A DNA stretch of 64,000 nucleotides from Phymatolithon calcareum. Its lineage: Eukaryota; Rhodophyta; Florideophyceae; Hapalidiales. A program made the translations under genes and the position numbers. The notes under the pieces are model-generated. The model was not told where the DNA came from and ran no database searches. It worked only from the letters and a program-made list of their open reading frames with translations. The DNA lies in contig OZ345355.1 in the NCBI GenBank assembly GCA_977006965.1, positions 1,240,001 through 1,304,000 on the forward strand. Direction: 5' to 3'. Below are positions 9,876-21,213 of the stretch, piece after piece; within the stretch, counting starts at the first letter, position 1, and each line of letters starts with the position of its first letter.

Positions 9876-12278
9876 CACGCTTGGTACTAATATTATTTTT
9901 ATTGCAATTTATTGCAATATATTGCAATAAAGCCTTAATTGCCCTGAGAGGTGCTTATTGCAATAGTTATTGCAAAAAGTGATGGCATATGATCGAAAAT
10001 CAAGGTACACCCTTGCCCTTCTCGGCGCCGGCAAGATCGTCGTACAGCACTGCGGTACGGGATCTGTAAGGGAAATTTACGGAAAAGGGTTACAGAAGCT
10101 CCCCACACAGTTTACGTATTGCCACCCGAATCTGCGGCATCCGATTACTGTCGGGAATTCTGCTCTCATAATTACAGACACGTCGACCGGCATTGACTCG
10201 GAAATTGCTCTTGAATGCTGTCTTGCTCACGCGATCTCTTGGATTTCACACTCCTGCGAATTGCTCTTCCGAAACACTTCGTCTAGAATGTCAAGCAACG
10301 GACGCAAACCAGGCCCAAAAGAAGTTGTTGAGGTGCTAACGCAGAAGCTACGTGAAGAAGAACGCGACGTGCAGTCTCGTAGAACTGGAATAACACGCTA
10401 TAAAGTGCCTTTTAACATCCTTCACTGCCCCAAAGGTGCTGACTGCCGAGATAATGGTGAAATCGCTTTTGAAAAAGGAAGGGGGTATACTAACCCATAC
10501 AGCCGCCTGAAGAGTTGCATATCTGGAGGAAGCGAAGATCAACTTTTTCAGGTCTACAGAGATGCGCTGGCCAGTCTACGCCGCCGCCAAGCAAGCTCGT
10601 TTATCGCCACTCATTCACGAATGACATTTCTCGCAACTGACAAGGAGAAGGCCATGTACGGGTACATTAGACTTGTCGTCTACATGTCATTGCCGGTTTC
10701 ACATGTTCAAAGCAAGGAATATCGCAAGTTTTCGTGCTTCCGTGAGAAGTTCTCAACTCGGATATTCAAAGAGACACTATTCAAGCTCGTTGAGCTCGTC
10801 GAACTGCGAATCAGAGACGATATTGCTGGTACCAAAGGAGCCATTATGCACGATGGCTGGACCGCCAATGGGACACATTACTTGGGTGTATACGGCTTAA
10901 TCATGAGACGTGTGAAGATGCTGGAAAGACGCACCGCGTGCGAGAATGAAGAGCTCGCTATTGTGCTTCTGTCTGTGAGTCCTATTGCGAAAGTAGAAGA
11001 TGATGATGTTCAAGGAGGCATGTAGGATCTTGAAACCACTACGTTCAACGCACACGCTCACGTGCGTCAACTAAAAGACGTGTTCGACTTCTTCGGGGTC
11101 GACGTGCATACGTGGGCCGTTTGTCAGGTTGCCGACAACTGCAATGTCAACAAGTCAATCGCCAGGCTTATAGAAATCGCTCATGTTAGCTGTGCTAGTC
11201 ATAAGCTCAACCTAGAGGTGAACAAGATGGTTGTCAGTGATGAAAGACTCCAAGCAGCGATAGACTTAGTGCATGAAACGATGAAGGACTGCAAAAAACT
11301 GAAGAACCGAGCAATATTACGCAACCTTACTGAATTGGCTCCAGTTATGCATAATGAGACGCCTTGGTCCGGAAAGTATCATATGCTCAAGCGATTCAAC
11401 CGCATACGCGAGCAGTTAATCGACGGGGCAAAGGCAGAAGGAGCAACGATAACTATGGACGAGAGCGAACAGTTCCGCAACCGATCTATGCTGTACGCAA
11501 GTCAGTTTAAGCAAATCAACCAGGTAACTCTGGAACTACAGAAGCGCGGTGCTTCGCTGTCGGACTGTCGCTTAGCTCTTGATGAGTTAATTTCAGCAGT
11601 GGAGCAGTGCAAGTACGATGTCAACTCACCATTATACCGATGTCAGCTTAGAAAACACTACATTGCATCACTTGTGTCAATTGTGTGCGACCCAGCATTC
11701 GAGTCGGGAGTTGTTAAGATACAGCGGGTGAGTCTGATACTATGACAAATGAAGAGAAGTATGCATGCAAGAAGCTCAAACTGGAACACGATGACGGTAT
11801 AACAAGCTCCGTCGGCGGATCGGCTGGAGGCCAGCTGTCGATGGCGGAAAGAATTGCCGTGAAAAAGCGTAAGCGTGCCGAAGTCCATCAGACATATATA
11901 AATTGCGACTTTATTCTTGGATCAACTGCCGAGGTGGAGAGGCTTTGGTCGGTGGCCAAGAATGTTTTGACAGACAATCGCAAGAGGATGACACCGTTAT
12001 TACTAGAAGCCCTGCTGTTTCTTAAAGAGAACAAAGGTTACTGGGACGAGCAGTCGGTCTCCGTGGCGATGAACACTGCCCGGAGCGCAAGAGTGATCCA
12101 ACGCGTGAGTGAAGACATGGCGCAGGAAGACTTGAATTAGATTCCGTTATTGCAATTGATATTGGAAGAATGGTCAGATATTGCAATTCCTATTGCCTTC
12201 AACCTTGCATTACTGGTATTGCAATTGCTATTGCATCATGTGCCCGAATAAATAACAATAATATTGGTACTATCCCTG
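9876..12278 (+). mobile_element. Full-length hAT transposon H3
   Basis: This 2403-bp element has imperfect terminal repeats (CACGCTTGGTACTAATATT and the reverse complement of AATATTGGTACTATCCCTG), clusters of ATTGCAAT within 100 bp of each end, and perfect 8-bp target duplications. It is inserted in the LINE at 8850-13770. It encodes one transposase, broken by a stop and a frameshift. It is the best reference for the borders of H1, H2 and H4. Confidence 0.93.
10288..12140 (+). pseudogene. hAT transposase, one nonsense codon and one frameshift
   Basis: The start ATG at 10288 (M-S-S-N-G-R-K-P) is chosen because the related minus-strand copy H4 and the MITE at 22827 begin alike. The N-terminal region has a C-x5-C plus later H/C pattern (HCPKGADC ... 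LKSC) suggesting a DNA-binding zinc domain. The core includes HDGWTANGTHYLGVYG, the conserved region around the first catalytic Asp of hAT transposases. The dimerisation region ERLWSVAKNVLTDNRKRM lies near 11937-11990. TAG at 11023 replaces a serine codon present in H4. A one-base deletion near 11727 shifts the frame into 11742-12140. About 615 codons if undamaged, a usual hAT size. Confidence 0.85.
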
Positions 12279-13770
12279 TCCTTGGGGGACTCCGCGCTCG
12301 CTTGTTCCTGGCGTTCTTCTCGTATCGTTCATAGCCGTGAAATGATTCCTCTGCAGAGAGATGGAGGCTGGTGATTCATCATTTTCTGATAGTCAGAGAT
12401 CGATTTCTCGAATTAGATCTTCTCTTGGGACTCGGTCGTATGCTGACTTCAAGTCGAGTACGGCTTTCGTGTCCCTTCTTTGTCTTACGGCCGCTGTATA
12501 GCGGAGAACTGTTCTTTCCGTGCCTTTTCGGGGCTGAAATCCCATGTGTGATCTGTTGAAGGCGTATTCCTTCCGGATAAGTTTATTTACTGCTGATGCA
12601 AATATTTTGCGAGCGTGTGACAATAGTGAAATCGGCCTGTAGCTTGTTGGAGAGCTTGAGTCTCCTTTCTTGAATATCGGAACCACCGGCGCATTATTCC
12701 AATCGTCAGACCAGCAACCAAGCTGTCCAGCTTTTGCGATCGTTGCTTGTAGAAAGTTGTATCTTTTTTCCGGCGTTAGGAGCAGTGCTTCAGAGAAGAT
12801 AACGTCCGAGCCAGCTGCTTTTTGCCTCGGGGCACGTCGGAGGGCTCTTTTGAGCTCTCGCTTTTGTGCTCGTGTGACTTGAAACTTCCTCGGTAGAATG
12901 GCGCTTCTTCTGGGATCTTTGAGCTCTTCGGTTAGATGGGTCACCAATTTCGCTGGATCTAATGGGTTCCCTTCGCAACCATTCGTTTGCGCTCTCCTAC
13001 TGTTAATTCGGACAAGATTTTTCATCTTCTTCGTGAAGTCTGTTGGAGCTGAAGCAGAAAGACCTTCAACGAATTTCTTAAAGCATACTCGTTTGTTTGC
13101 CCATGTCATCTTGTTCACCTTCCTGCCAAGGTCTCTATGTGCTTGACAGTCACCGGCCGAGTTCTTTTTCTGCACCTTCTTGAAGGCTTTCGTTCGCAGC
13201 TTTGAACGTTTGTCGAGCTCTTTGGTCCAAAATTCTTTCAATCGGCGAGCCCTCCTTGGCTTCTTGTATTCCATGGTTTGTTGATGGGATCCGGGGCTCT
13301 TCTATATGCAGTCTGGTAAGCTTCCTCTGTGTCCGCTTTATGTATTTCCTCAATTTTGACCGAAAGACTTGACTTGTACTCGGCCATTGCCTCCTCTTGA
13401 AGCTTGCCGTTTTTCGGGGCACTCAAAGGTAGCCTACGCTCCCCATCAGTATGGGGATGTCCTGTTGCAACCCTGCCGATGGCCGGTATGGGTCGGAACG
13501 CGGCGCGACGGTTCAAGACCACGAGCGCGGGAAGCATCGCACGAGATGAACTGACTCTGCGGTTATTCCCTTGCATATGATTAGGTCGATCACACTTGAG
13601 CCCGATTGGCTCTGGAACGTTGGGCCACTCGATGAAGAAACTTGCCATCCCCATTTCTGCGCCCAGCTATATAGTAGCTTTCCCTTCAAGTTAACCCTCT
13701 TGTCCCATGCCTTTTGCCGACAGTTTGAGTCCCCGATTAGTATAGACGGCCAACGTGTTGCACTTTGCAC

Positions 13771-14450
13771 CCTAGATGCTGAGAAGGAACAAGGCGAAAG
13801 AACGTATGTATTCAAAAGAAGTGCCCGAGAGAAGAAACAACCATGAATGGCAGTACACGAGGAAAGATATCGCCGCGATGGAGACCAGAGAGCCGTTCGG
13901 TGAAGCTGTAAAGCATATCCAAACAAACCAATCTTCGCAAACACTTCGATCTAAATTTCTGGAAATGGAAGTAGACCGCCTAGATTCGAAGCGGAAAAGA
14001 AAGATACCATACGACAAGACAAGAGAATTGCCAGTAATCCTCAAGTTCCCCAAGGTGAAGCCACGACAACTCGCGCTGCAGTATGCTAGTAGCAGATTCC
14101 CACAGGTGTCAAAAACAATTATGACTGAAGAATTCGGCACCAGAGCCAGAGAGCATATGGAGACCCTTGAACGCACGCTAGCAGGGTACGAACTCGAAGG
14201 AGAAAAACGATTGGAAACAGAAAAGGCGCTAGATGAGCTCTTACTATTTAGCAAGACACTCATAGAACGCATGGAGAACGAAGAAGGGCTGTATTAATCC
14301 GCAGAATGCAAGGCAAAACGTTGTCGAGTCTAAGCACCAACAATCCCGTAGAGGACTGCGATAGGACTACTTCGAGTCCTGAGTTTTCCCACCCGCCATT
14401 CTGGTGGACGTTTCGTGAGCTGCACAAAGGTAGGTAGCATCAGAGGAAGC
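13771..14450 (+). mobile_element. LINE 3' end (5'-truncated), plus strand
   Basis: A 173-codon frame (13776-14297) matches the C-terminus of the LINE ORF at 57276-55672 almost residue for residue (M-L-R-R-N-K-A-K-E-R-M-Y-S onward), followed by part of the same 3' UTR up to GCATCAGAGGAAGC. It lacks the last about 50 bases and the A-rich tail seen in the other copy. It ends against the 5' flank of gene T1, so T1 keeps only about 70 bp of the upstream sequence found in the other T copies. Confidence 0.8.
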
Positions 14451-15662
14451 TTAGTGATTTTCGTCCAAGCTATCTCCTGCACTCAGCCCTGCCATACCCA
14501 CGGTCTGGTAAAGCACTCAAAATGCTTTTACCATTTTCTACCAATGTATGGAATGAGCTGCGTTTCATCATTCTTTCGTTGGTGGTCGTCCCCGTAATTG
14601 AAAACGCTCTCCACAGGTTGCATCAGATGAGAATCGCTCACCGATTATTGAGTTCAAAGCCAGCCCGCATCCGGCAATCCAAGATTGGGAACTGGGGACT
14701 TCATCAAGAAGTGGACGAACTCAACTACAACTCCAAAGTCTTAGCCGTCGTGGTCGCGGTATTGTACGTCGGATTGAGCCTTTACACCGAGTATGCAAGT
14801 GAGTCTCAATAAGTCACCAGAACTCGAATCTGGCAAGTTCCTGCATCAAAGAATATCATTCAACAAGGAAGGACTAAATTCCATGACACCAATCTGGTAG
14901 CATATGGGTCTTCCGCGGGATGCATGTCTAAAGCATCGAGAATGGCAATACATAAATTGTCAGAAGATATTGTCGACCGTAAAATTCAGAGGCTTGTTCA
15001 TTTTCGTTTTAACCTGAGCTGGCCACATGTAGAATCCTTCGTGGGTGCTGGTCACAATCAAAGAGGTACAAATGTGGTGAAGATTTATGATAATGAAACT
15101 CATTTACTTTTCACTGTGATCGACAATAATAACCCCTTTAAGTACGTTTTGGCTGCTATTGACGAAGATAATGTTTACTTCGGGGGACTCACATTCAAGC
15201 TTGCTTCTCGAGAAGCGAAAAAATTAGTGTACTGGAGGCGATAGGCAATCTACTATACTTCGAAGATGTCGTACTCGATTATTCTGCGGAAATTGAAGCT
15301 ACCACTGTTCCGCTACTATCAAGTGACGCATTCACATCATGTGAAGAATTTTACGAGAGCATTGAGGGTTTTGCACGTATTTACACAAGGACAGAGTTCA
15401 TGCAAAGAAAAAAGCATTCGGGCCCCCTTCGTTTCCACATAAGTTTCAAATATGCGAAAAGTGGAGTGGGGAAGATTTGCGACGAAAATCCACAACTAGA
15501 ACCCAAATATTAAGAGTGCCGCAAAGCGCAAGCCTTATCCAACATTAAAAGCGCCCGGATATATGGATTCCATTGAACAGAACTGCAAAGTGCATTGGAC
15601 TTTTTCGGAGAAATCTCTTGCTCTTTTATGAGTTTGCAAACTCTACTATGGTTTGCTACAAG
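14451..15662 (+). pseudogene. T1: broken copy of the T membrane-protein family
   Basis: The frame from ATG 14522 encodes the conserved N-terminus (two hydrophobic segments) shared with T2-T4. TAA at 14810-14812 replaces a CAA codon found in the other copies. Reading through, the ectodomain continues to about 15220, where a small deletion shifts the frame, then on to 15660. The 3' third of the gene (the region after residue about 370, transmembrane segment and tail) is absent. hAT H4 begins at 15663, and the sequence after H4 is the downstream flank of T genes. The stop and shift show it was not protected by selection. Confidence 0.8.
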
Positions 15663-17849
15663 CAGGGGTAGTACCAATATTATTGTTATTTATTCGGGCA
15701 CATGATGCAATAGCAATTGCAATACCAATAATGCAAGGTTGAAGGCAATAGGAATTGCAATATCTGACCATTCTTCCAATATCAATTACAATAACAGAAT
15801 CTAATTCAAGTCCTCTGATGGACCTCGGCACGCTTGCTCTTTTTTACGGCAATTCTTTCCGCCATCGACAGCCGGCCTCCACCCGATCCACCGATGGAGC
15901 TTGTTATACCGTCATCGTGTTCCAGTTTGAGCTTCTTGCATGCATCCTTCTCTTCATTTGTCATAGTATCGGACTCACTGTGCTGTATCTTAGCAACTCC
16001 CGACTCGAATGCTGGGTCACACACAATTGATGCACGTGATGCAATGTAGTGTTTTCCAAGCTGAGATCGGTATAATGGTGAGTTGACATCGTACTTGCAC
16101 TGCTAGACTGCTGAACTCAACTCATCAAGAGCTAAACGACAGTCCGGCAACGAAGTACCGTGCTTCTGTAGTTCTAGATTTAGCTGGTTGATTTGCTTAA
16201 ACTGACTTGCGTACAGCATAGATATGTTGCGGAAGTGCTCGCTCTCATGCGTAGCTAGCGTTGCTCCTTCCGCCTTTGCCGCGTCGATTAACTGCTCGCG
16301 TATGCGGTTGAAGAGCTTGAGCATATGATACTTTCCGGACCAAGGCGTCTCATTTTGCATAACTGGAGCCAATTCAGTAAGGTTGCGTAGTACTGCCCTG
16401 TTCTTCGGTTTCTTGCAGTCCTTCATCTTTGCATGCACTGAGTCTATTGCTGCTTGGAGTCTATCGTCACTGACAATCATCTTGTTCACCTCTAAGTTGA
16501 GCTTATGACTAGCATAGCGAACTTGAGCGATTAGCCTGGCGATTGACTTATTGACATTGCAGTTGTCGGCAACCTGAAAAACTGCCCATGTATGCACGTT
16601 GACTCCGAAGAAGTCGAACACGTCTTCTAGTTGACGCACGTGAGCGTGTGTGTTGAACGTAGTGGTTTCAAGATCCGACATGCCTCCTTGAACATCATCA
16701 TCTTCTACTTTCGCAATAGGACTCACAGACAGAAGCACAATAGCGAGCTCTTCGTTCTCGCGCGCGGTGCCTCTTTCCAGCATCTTCACGAGTCTTATGA
16801 ACAATCCGTATACACCCAAGTAATTTGTCCCATTGGCGGTCCAGCCATCGTGCTTAATGGCTCCTTGGGTATCAGCAATATCGTCTCTGCTTCGCAGTTC
16901 GACGAGCTCAACGAGCTTGAATAGTGTCTCTTTGAATTTCCGAGTTGAGAACTTCTCACGGAAACACGAAAACTTGCGATATTCCTCGCTTTGAACATGT
17001 GACACCGGCAATGACATGTAGACGACAAGTCTAATGTACTCGTATATGGCCATTTCCTTGTCAGTTGCGAGAAATGTCATTGGTGAGTGAGTGGCGATAA
17101 ACGAGCTTGCTTGGCGGCGGCATAGACTGGCCAGTGCATCTCTGTAGACCTGAAAAAGGTGATCTTCGCTTCCTCCAGATATGCAACTCTTCAGGTGGCT
17201 GTATGGGTTAGTATACCCCTTTCCTTTTTCAAAAGCGATTTCACCACTGTCTCGGCAGTCAGCACCTTTCGGGTAGAGAAGGATGTTAAAAGGCACCTTA
17301 TAGCGTGTTATTCCGTTCTGCAAGACTGCACATCGCGTTCTTCTTCACGTAGCTTCTGCGTTAGCACCTCAACAACTTCTTTTGGGCCTGGTTTGCGTCC
17401 GTTGCTTGACATTCTGGACGTAGTGTTTCGGCAGAGCAATGTGTAGGAGTGTGAAGCCTAAGAGATCTCCTGAGCAAGACAGCATTCAGGAGCAATTTCC
17501 GAGTCAATGCCGGTCGACGTGTCTGTAATTATCGAGAGGCATCGATAGCAGAGCAGAATTCCTGACAGCAATCGGATGCCGCAGACTAGGGTGGCAATAC
17601 GTAAACTGTGTGGGGAGCTTCTATAACCCGTTTCCGTAAATTTCCCTTACAGATCCTGTACCGCAGCGTTGTACGACGATCTTGATAGCGCTGAGGAGGG
17701 CAAGGGTTTACCTTGATTTTCGATCATATGCCATTACTTTTTGCAATAGTTATTGCAATAAGTACCTCTCAGGGCAATTAAGGCTTTATTGCAATATATT
17801 GCAATAAATTGCAATAAAAACAGTAAAAATAATACTGGTACCAAGCGTG
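15663..17849 (-). mobile_element. hAT transposon H4, replacing the 3' end of T1
   Basis: The ends CAGGGGTAGTACCAATATT and ACTGGTACCAAGCGTG are hAT ends in minus orientation, 2187 bp. Flanks do not form a duplication. The left flank is inside T1, while the right flank (CCTGAGTTACAC) corresponds to a point just after the stop codon of T2 and T3. About 0.6 kb of T1 is therefore missing, and this copy looks like the product of an insertion plus adjacent deletion or ectopic recombination. Confidence 0.85.
15806..17413 (-). pseudogene. hAT transposase of H4, truncated
   Basis: The ATG at 17413 corresponds to the start used in H3. A one-base deletion near 17325 shifts the frame. From 17323 to 16103 there is a 406-codon open stretch covering the zinc-binding end (partly altered, L-L-Y-P-K-G-A-D-C), the HDGWTANGTNYLGVYG core and the region where H3 has its stop (here a serine). 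TAG ends it near 16104. The last piece (16024-15806) stops before the dimerisation domain, which is deleted. The transposase is therefore inactive. Confidence 0.8.
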
Positions 17850-18370
17850 CCTGAGTTACACAAAGTGTACAAAACTCAACATCTACGAGGCCTCTAAATG
17901 TTCCTGTTCTGGATCCATTCTGGGTAATCGAGCAACTGCTTCCCTCGAGTACTGCAGCGCACTACTGCACGGCGATATCTGTGTGCGCTTCGAAGAACGA
18001 TAATTGAATTCTTGCTTTTGACATGATTCGAACGGGCAACCTTTACATCCCTCCATGAATCCTATGGACCTATGCGCACGGGAATGCAGAGGTATTTTTA
18101 CCACTTCTGTACACCGCAGGTGAGAGACCACAGAGCTGATGCTCATCGCATTTCAATGAGATCGATACACATTAGGAATTAGTGTGAATAAAAATTTGAA
18201 GACTGATGAAGTTGTTTTACTTGAGAAGATTGCGCAAGGTATGTTTTCCGGTAGGCAATCTCGTCGATATTCCACGATTTAATTTGAGTGGGTGTATTGT
18301 ACCCGTGGTATGCAGTTAGTAGAGCGGGAAAAGTAGCAAGCACCCCACAAAATCTCAATGTCGAGGAGGC
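17850..18370. repeat. T-gene downstream flank, copy 1
   Basis: It matches the sequences after T2 (38183-38715) and T3 (44640-45172), starting at CCTGAGTTACACAAAG and running to AAAATCTCAATG. No gene is seen. A degenerate tRNA-like TTCGAAC segment lies inside it (see rejected items). Confidence 0.75.
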
Positions 18371-18483
18371 CGTTTAGGATGTCGCCGGAACTGGACTCAT
18401 TTGCTACGTTCGCAACTCATCTTGTTCGTGCCACCCGGCGACGGTCCGCCCGTGTCTGCGGGTACACCGATCCCCGCATGTAC

Positions 18484-19475
18484 ACGTATTCAGATCCTGA
18501 TCTTGTCGCAAACGATTGCAAACGCGGAGCGGCAGGAGCAGTATGCGAAACGATATGGTGTGCCGGTTGTTGTTTGTCTGAATCGGTTTTCGACGGATGC
18601 TGAAGAGGAGACGGCGACTGTGCTCAATCAGATACGCACAGCAGGCGCGTTTGACTCCGTCGTAGCAAAAAATTGGGAGGAGAGTAGTGTCGGGGCCGTC
18701 ACGCTTGGAGAAGAAGCTGCGCGCGCTGCGAACGTGCCGTCTGAGTTCGGATTCATGTACGTTGATGACGCTCCTCTGAAGGAGAAGGTACAAACGGCCG
18801 CGGGAATCTCTTGGGCATGGAGCGAGACGGAGAAGGCCAAAAAACGCAAAATCGCTATGGATATGAGCGAGAATCTAAACCCCGTGGTCCAAATCAAGTC
18901 GAGAAAACACAGGCTTTGAGCAGTCAAATTGTTTTTCGGCCGCTTCCCTCCGCGAAATCCCTCGGCATATATCGACAACGACGACAAACTAGCAGCGATA
19001 CTGCTGGAAACCCTTCAAGTCAACCTAACGCAACCAAAGATGAATAATAGAACAGAAGAGAAAATGAAACAAGCAATGGACAAATTAATGATGCTAGAAA
19101 GCGAGATGCAAGAGGAGATGATGGTGTGATGATGGAGGAGATATGCTGTAGTCTTCCCTGGACGGGTTACAACGCAATGCGAAGCTGCTCTGGTGTCGGC
19201 GTGCGCCGGCTTTGAGGGGTTTCTAAATTAAAAACCTGCAGTTTCTCCCCCCCCTCCTCGGAACGGTCGCTGTCGAGGTTTATTGGGCGGCTGTGATGAA
19301 ATACTCCAAAGAGGCGGAAGTGCTATTCGATATGTATGAGAATTATGGGTTCGGAAACCTACCTTTCTGCATTGCAAAAGCGCAGTGTAGTCTGTCCGCA
19401 GACCCTGCTTTGAAAGGGGCCTCCAACAGGTTCTTTCGGGCCAGTAAGAGAGATAGGATTAAATGCGGGAACTGA
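18484..19475 (+). pseudogene. F1: fragment of formate-tetrahydrofolate ligase
   Basis: The frame reads E-R-Q-E-Q-Y-A-K-R-Y-G-V-P-V-V-V-C-L-N-R-F then T-D-A-E-E-E. This is the shape of the formyltetrahydrofolate synthetase segment K-K-F-G-V-P-V-V-V-A-I-N-R-F-x-T-D. After an inserted LINE tail (18804-19258) it resumes with Y-E-N-Y-G-F-G-N-L-P-F-C-I-A-K then S-L-S-A-D-P-A-L-K-G-A, matching the family's L-G-F-G-x-L-P-I-C-M-A-K-T-Q-Y-S-L-S-x-D-P. The enzyme makes 10-formyl-THF from formate, THF and ATP. Only about 150 C-terminal residues of the usual 550 or more are present, without the N-terminal ATP-binding half, so it is a gene fragment carried by the repeat unit. Confidence 0.75.
18804..19258 (+). 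mobile_element. LINE tail inserted in F1
   Basis: 455 bp encoding the last about 90 residues of a LINE ORF2 (I-K-S-R-K-H-R and F-P-P-R-N-P-S-A-Y) plus the 3' UTR ending GAAGCTGCTCTGGTGTCGGC. It is flanked by near-matching 14-mers (18790-18803 ACAAACGGCCGCGG and about 19259-19272). The same insertion of the same length sits at the same point in F2 but not in F3 or F4. Confidence 0.8.
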
Positions 19476-21213
19476 CTTTGTGTTTTTCATTTACGGAAAA
19501 ATTCTAACCATGCCTCGATCAAAACAGAACCGTAAATAGAAAGTCATCTAGGAACTGAACTGATAGAAATCTTCTAGCAAGAGCTTCTCAGGTCATCGAA
19601 GGATAATACACGAACAAGATCATCTGGAACCTGGTGGGGGTTCCGATGGCACGTACACGTATGCAATTCGGCACAAGCACATTTAAAATTTTAATCAAGA
19701 AACACTTCCGCTCAGTAACCAGTCGGCACGGCACGAATGTTCCACGTGTAGCTCGTGTCGTGCCGACTCGTTACTGAGCCGAAGTGTTCCTTGATTAAAA
19801 TTTTAAATGTGCTTGTGCCGAATTGCATAAAATGTACGTGCCATTGGAACCCCCACCCAGGTTCCAGATGATGTTCGCTACTTTATCACATGGTAGGCCT
19901 CAAAGAAGTTTGTGCAAACACTCTGGCTCGGTTCAATTCGTTACCTTTTATTGTCTCTGTCATTGAAGAATACTGATATAATACTCCCCATGAACTCATA
20001 CTCTCAATGAATGCACTGATGTCAGTGATCAGCAGAATTTGCGAAACTATGATTGCGTGCTGTAAATTTCCCTATACATTGTTGCATCATACTGCACGGG
20101 TCGTGGCTGTATGCCTTGCACTCAGCTAAATTGAGACTCATTTCGCAAGAGTCTGCTTTTGTCCAAGATCTTTACAGGGAAACATAGAAACAGGATAAAT
20201 TTAATGTGCTCATCTTGAACCCCTCCATAGTGTACCTTGTTGCAATCAATGGTAAACGTTTGATGTTATCATAGCATCATGAGTCCTGAGCAGTTCCACT
20301 ACATTCCGCAATACAGTCGCTCTCTCTTGTCCAGCCTTGCGCTGTCTCATCTGTCTTAATTTATATGCTTTCACAACACGAAGAAACAGATCACCGCGCA
20401 CGCATCTTCACATATCACAATTTCGTAACTATTTCTGTCGGCCATCCAGACCATAGAATATCTCTATATTTCATACAGAGTCGCGGAAGTTTCATGATCT
20501 ACAAGCACTTTTGAAAACAATGGGATGCTATTCGTTCCCAAAATTCGGAACACGGTGCAATAATCATATTATGATAGTGTGTGTTCATCAAATTTTGATA
20601 ATCCCTTTTTTTTGATGATTTCAAAATGATTAAGGAGATGTGTACGTTAAGCCGGGAAAAAGGATGTTGATTGGAAAACAACGAATCGAAATGATAACGA
20701 AGCAGTCTTTGTCAACCGGCTGAGGGGGAAGACATCGGCTTTCTCTTGCAACTGATTGCTTCTATGTCATCCCTAGGGGATGCCATAGAATATTGATTGC
20801 TCTATGAAAATACAAACTTATTTTGTTTAAGTGAGAAGAAACTTATATTTTCCTCTTTCACTTCTCAAATTCTTTAGAAAATCCAACTTATTTTGTTCTC
20901 TCGACCGATAAATGTACTGTAGTGATTTACAACTTTTAAAATCCTCCTCCTATCAAAATATACAATCGAACTGAAGCTCCCATTCAAACTTATTATTTTT
21001 CCTGTATCACGTTTTATAAGTTAATGTCGATGCACTGCAATGGAAGCACCGGCGACTCGGTCATTCGTCTGCGTTTTCCGTTGCACGTGCTGGAGCAAAA
21101 GATTGCGTCTTATAGTGTATTTCGTTTGTATTGTTTTATGTATTCCACTTGTTTTATTGTTCTTTGTTTTTGTGTGTGTTCAACAATTGGACTTATTTGC
21201 ATTTTACGTTGTC
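19476..21213. repeat. X/U spacer of unit 1, largely inverted
   Basis: Bases 19476-20020 follow the same order as the spacer after F2-F4. From about 20022 to 21213 the sequence is the reverse complement of the X-to-mid-U segment of the other units: the U end at 20030-20510, then the CCGGTTGAC region at 20715, then the ATG-rich end at 21024-21213. It therefore carries an inversion. No gene is convincing. A reading frame at 21024-21303 is the inverted equivalent of a short hydrophobic minus-strand frame in the other units. Confidence 0.7.
19621..19869. mobile_element. Foldback MITE, about 250 bp
   Basis: Nearly the whole element is a palindrome. The left arm begins ATCTGGAACCTGG, continues with GCAATTCGGCACAAGCAC, and reappears reversed in the right arm up to CCAGGTTCCAGAT. 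It is flanked by GAT (19618-19620 and 19870-19872). F4 shows the empty site AACAAGATGTTCGC at 45953. It has no coding capacity; the superfamily is unknown. Confidence 0.75.

Larger units (their letters stand above)
8850..13770 (-). mobile_element. Long LINE copy on minus strand, split by hAT H3
   Basis: Read from 13770 downwards: an endonuclease remnant with I-L-I-G-D-S-N (13730-13560), a linker, then a 293-codon reverse transcriptase piece (13274-12393) with NAPVVPIFKKG, S-Y-R-P-I-S-L-L-S and D-L-K-S-A-Y-D-R-V-P-R. After the inserted hAT the frame resumes with A-Q-G-C-P-I-S-P and a mutated active site F-R-D-D (9927-9490). Next comes the thumb/C-terminal domain (9502-9224) and a decayed F-P-R-N-P block near 8960. 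Frameshifts and the altered active site indicate an inactive copy. At 13771 it abuts an oppositely oriented LINE end. Confidence 0.8.

Noticed and set aside
14415-14597. Separate small gene upstream of T1
   Set aside because: Out-of-frame reading of the T 5' region and the LINE 3' UTR.
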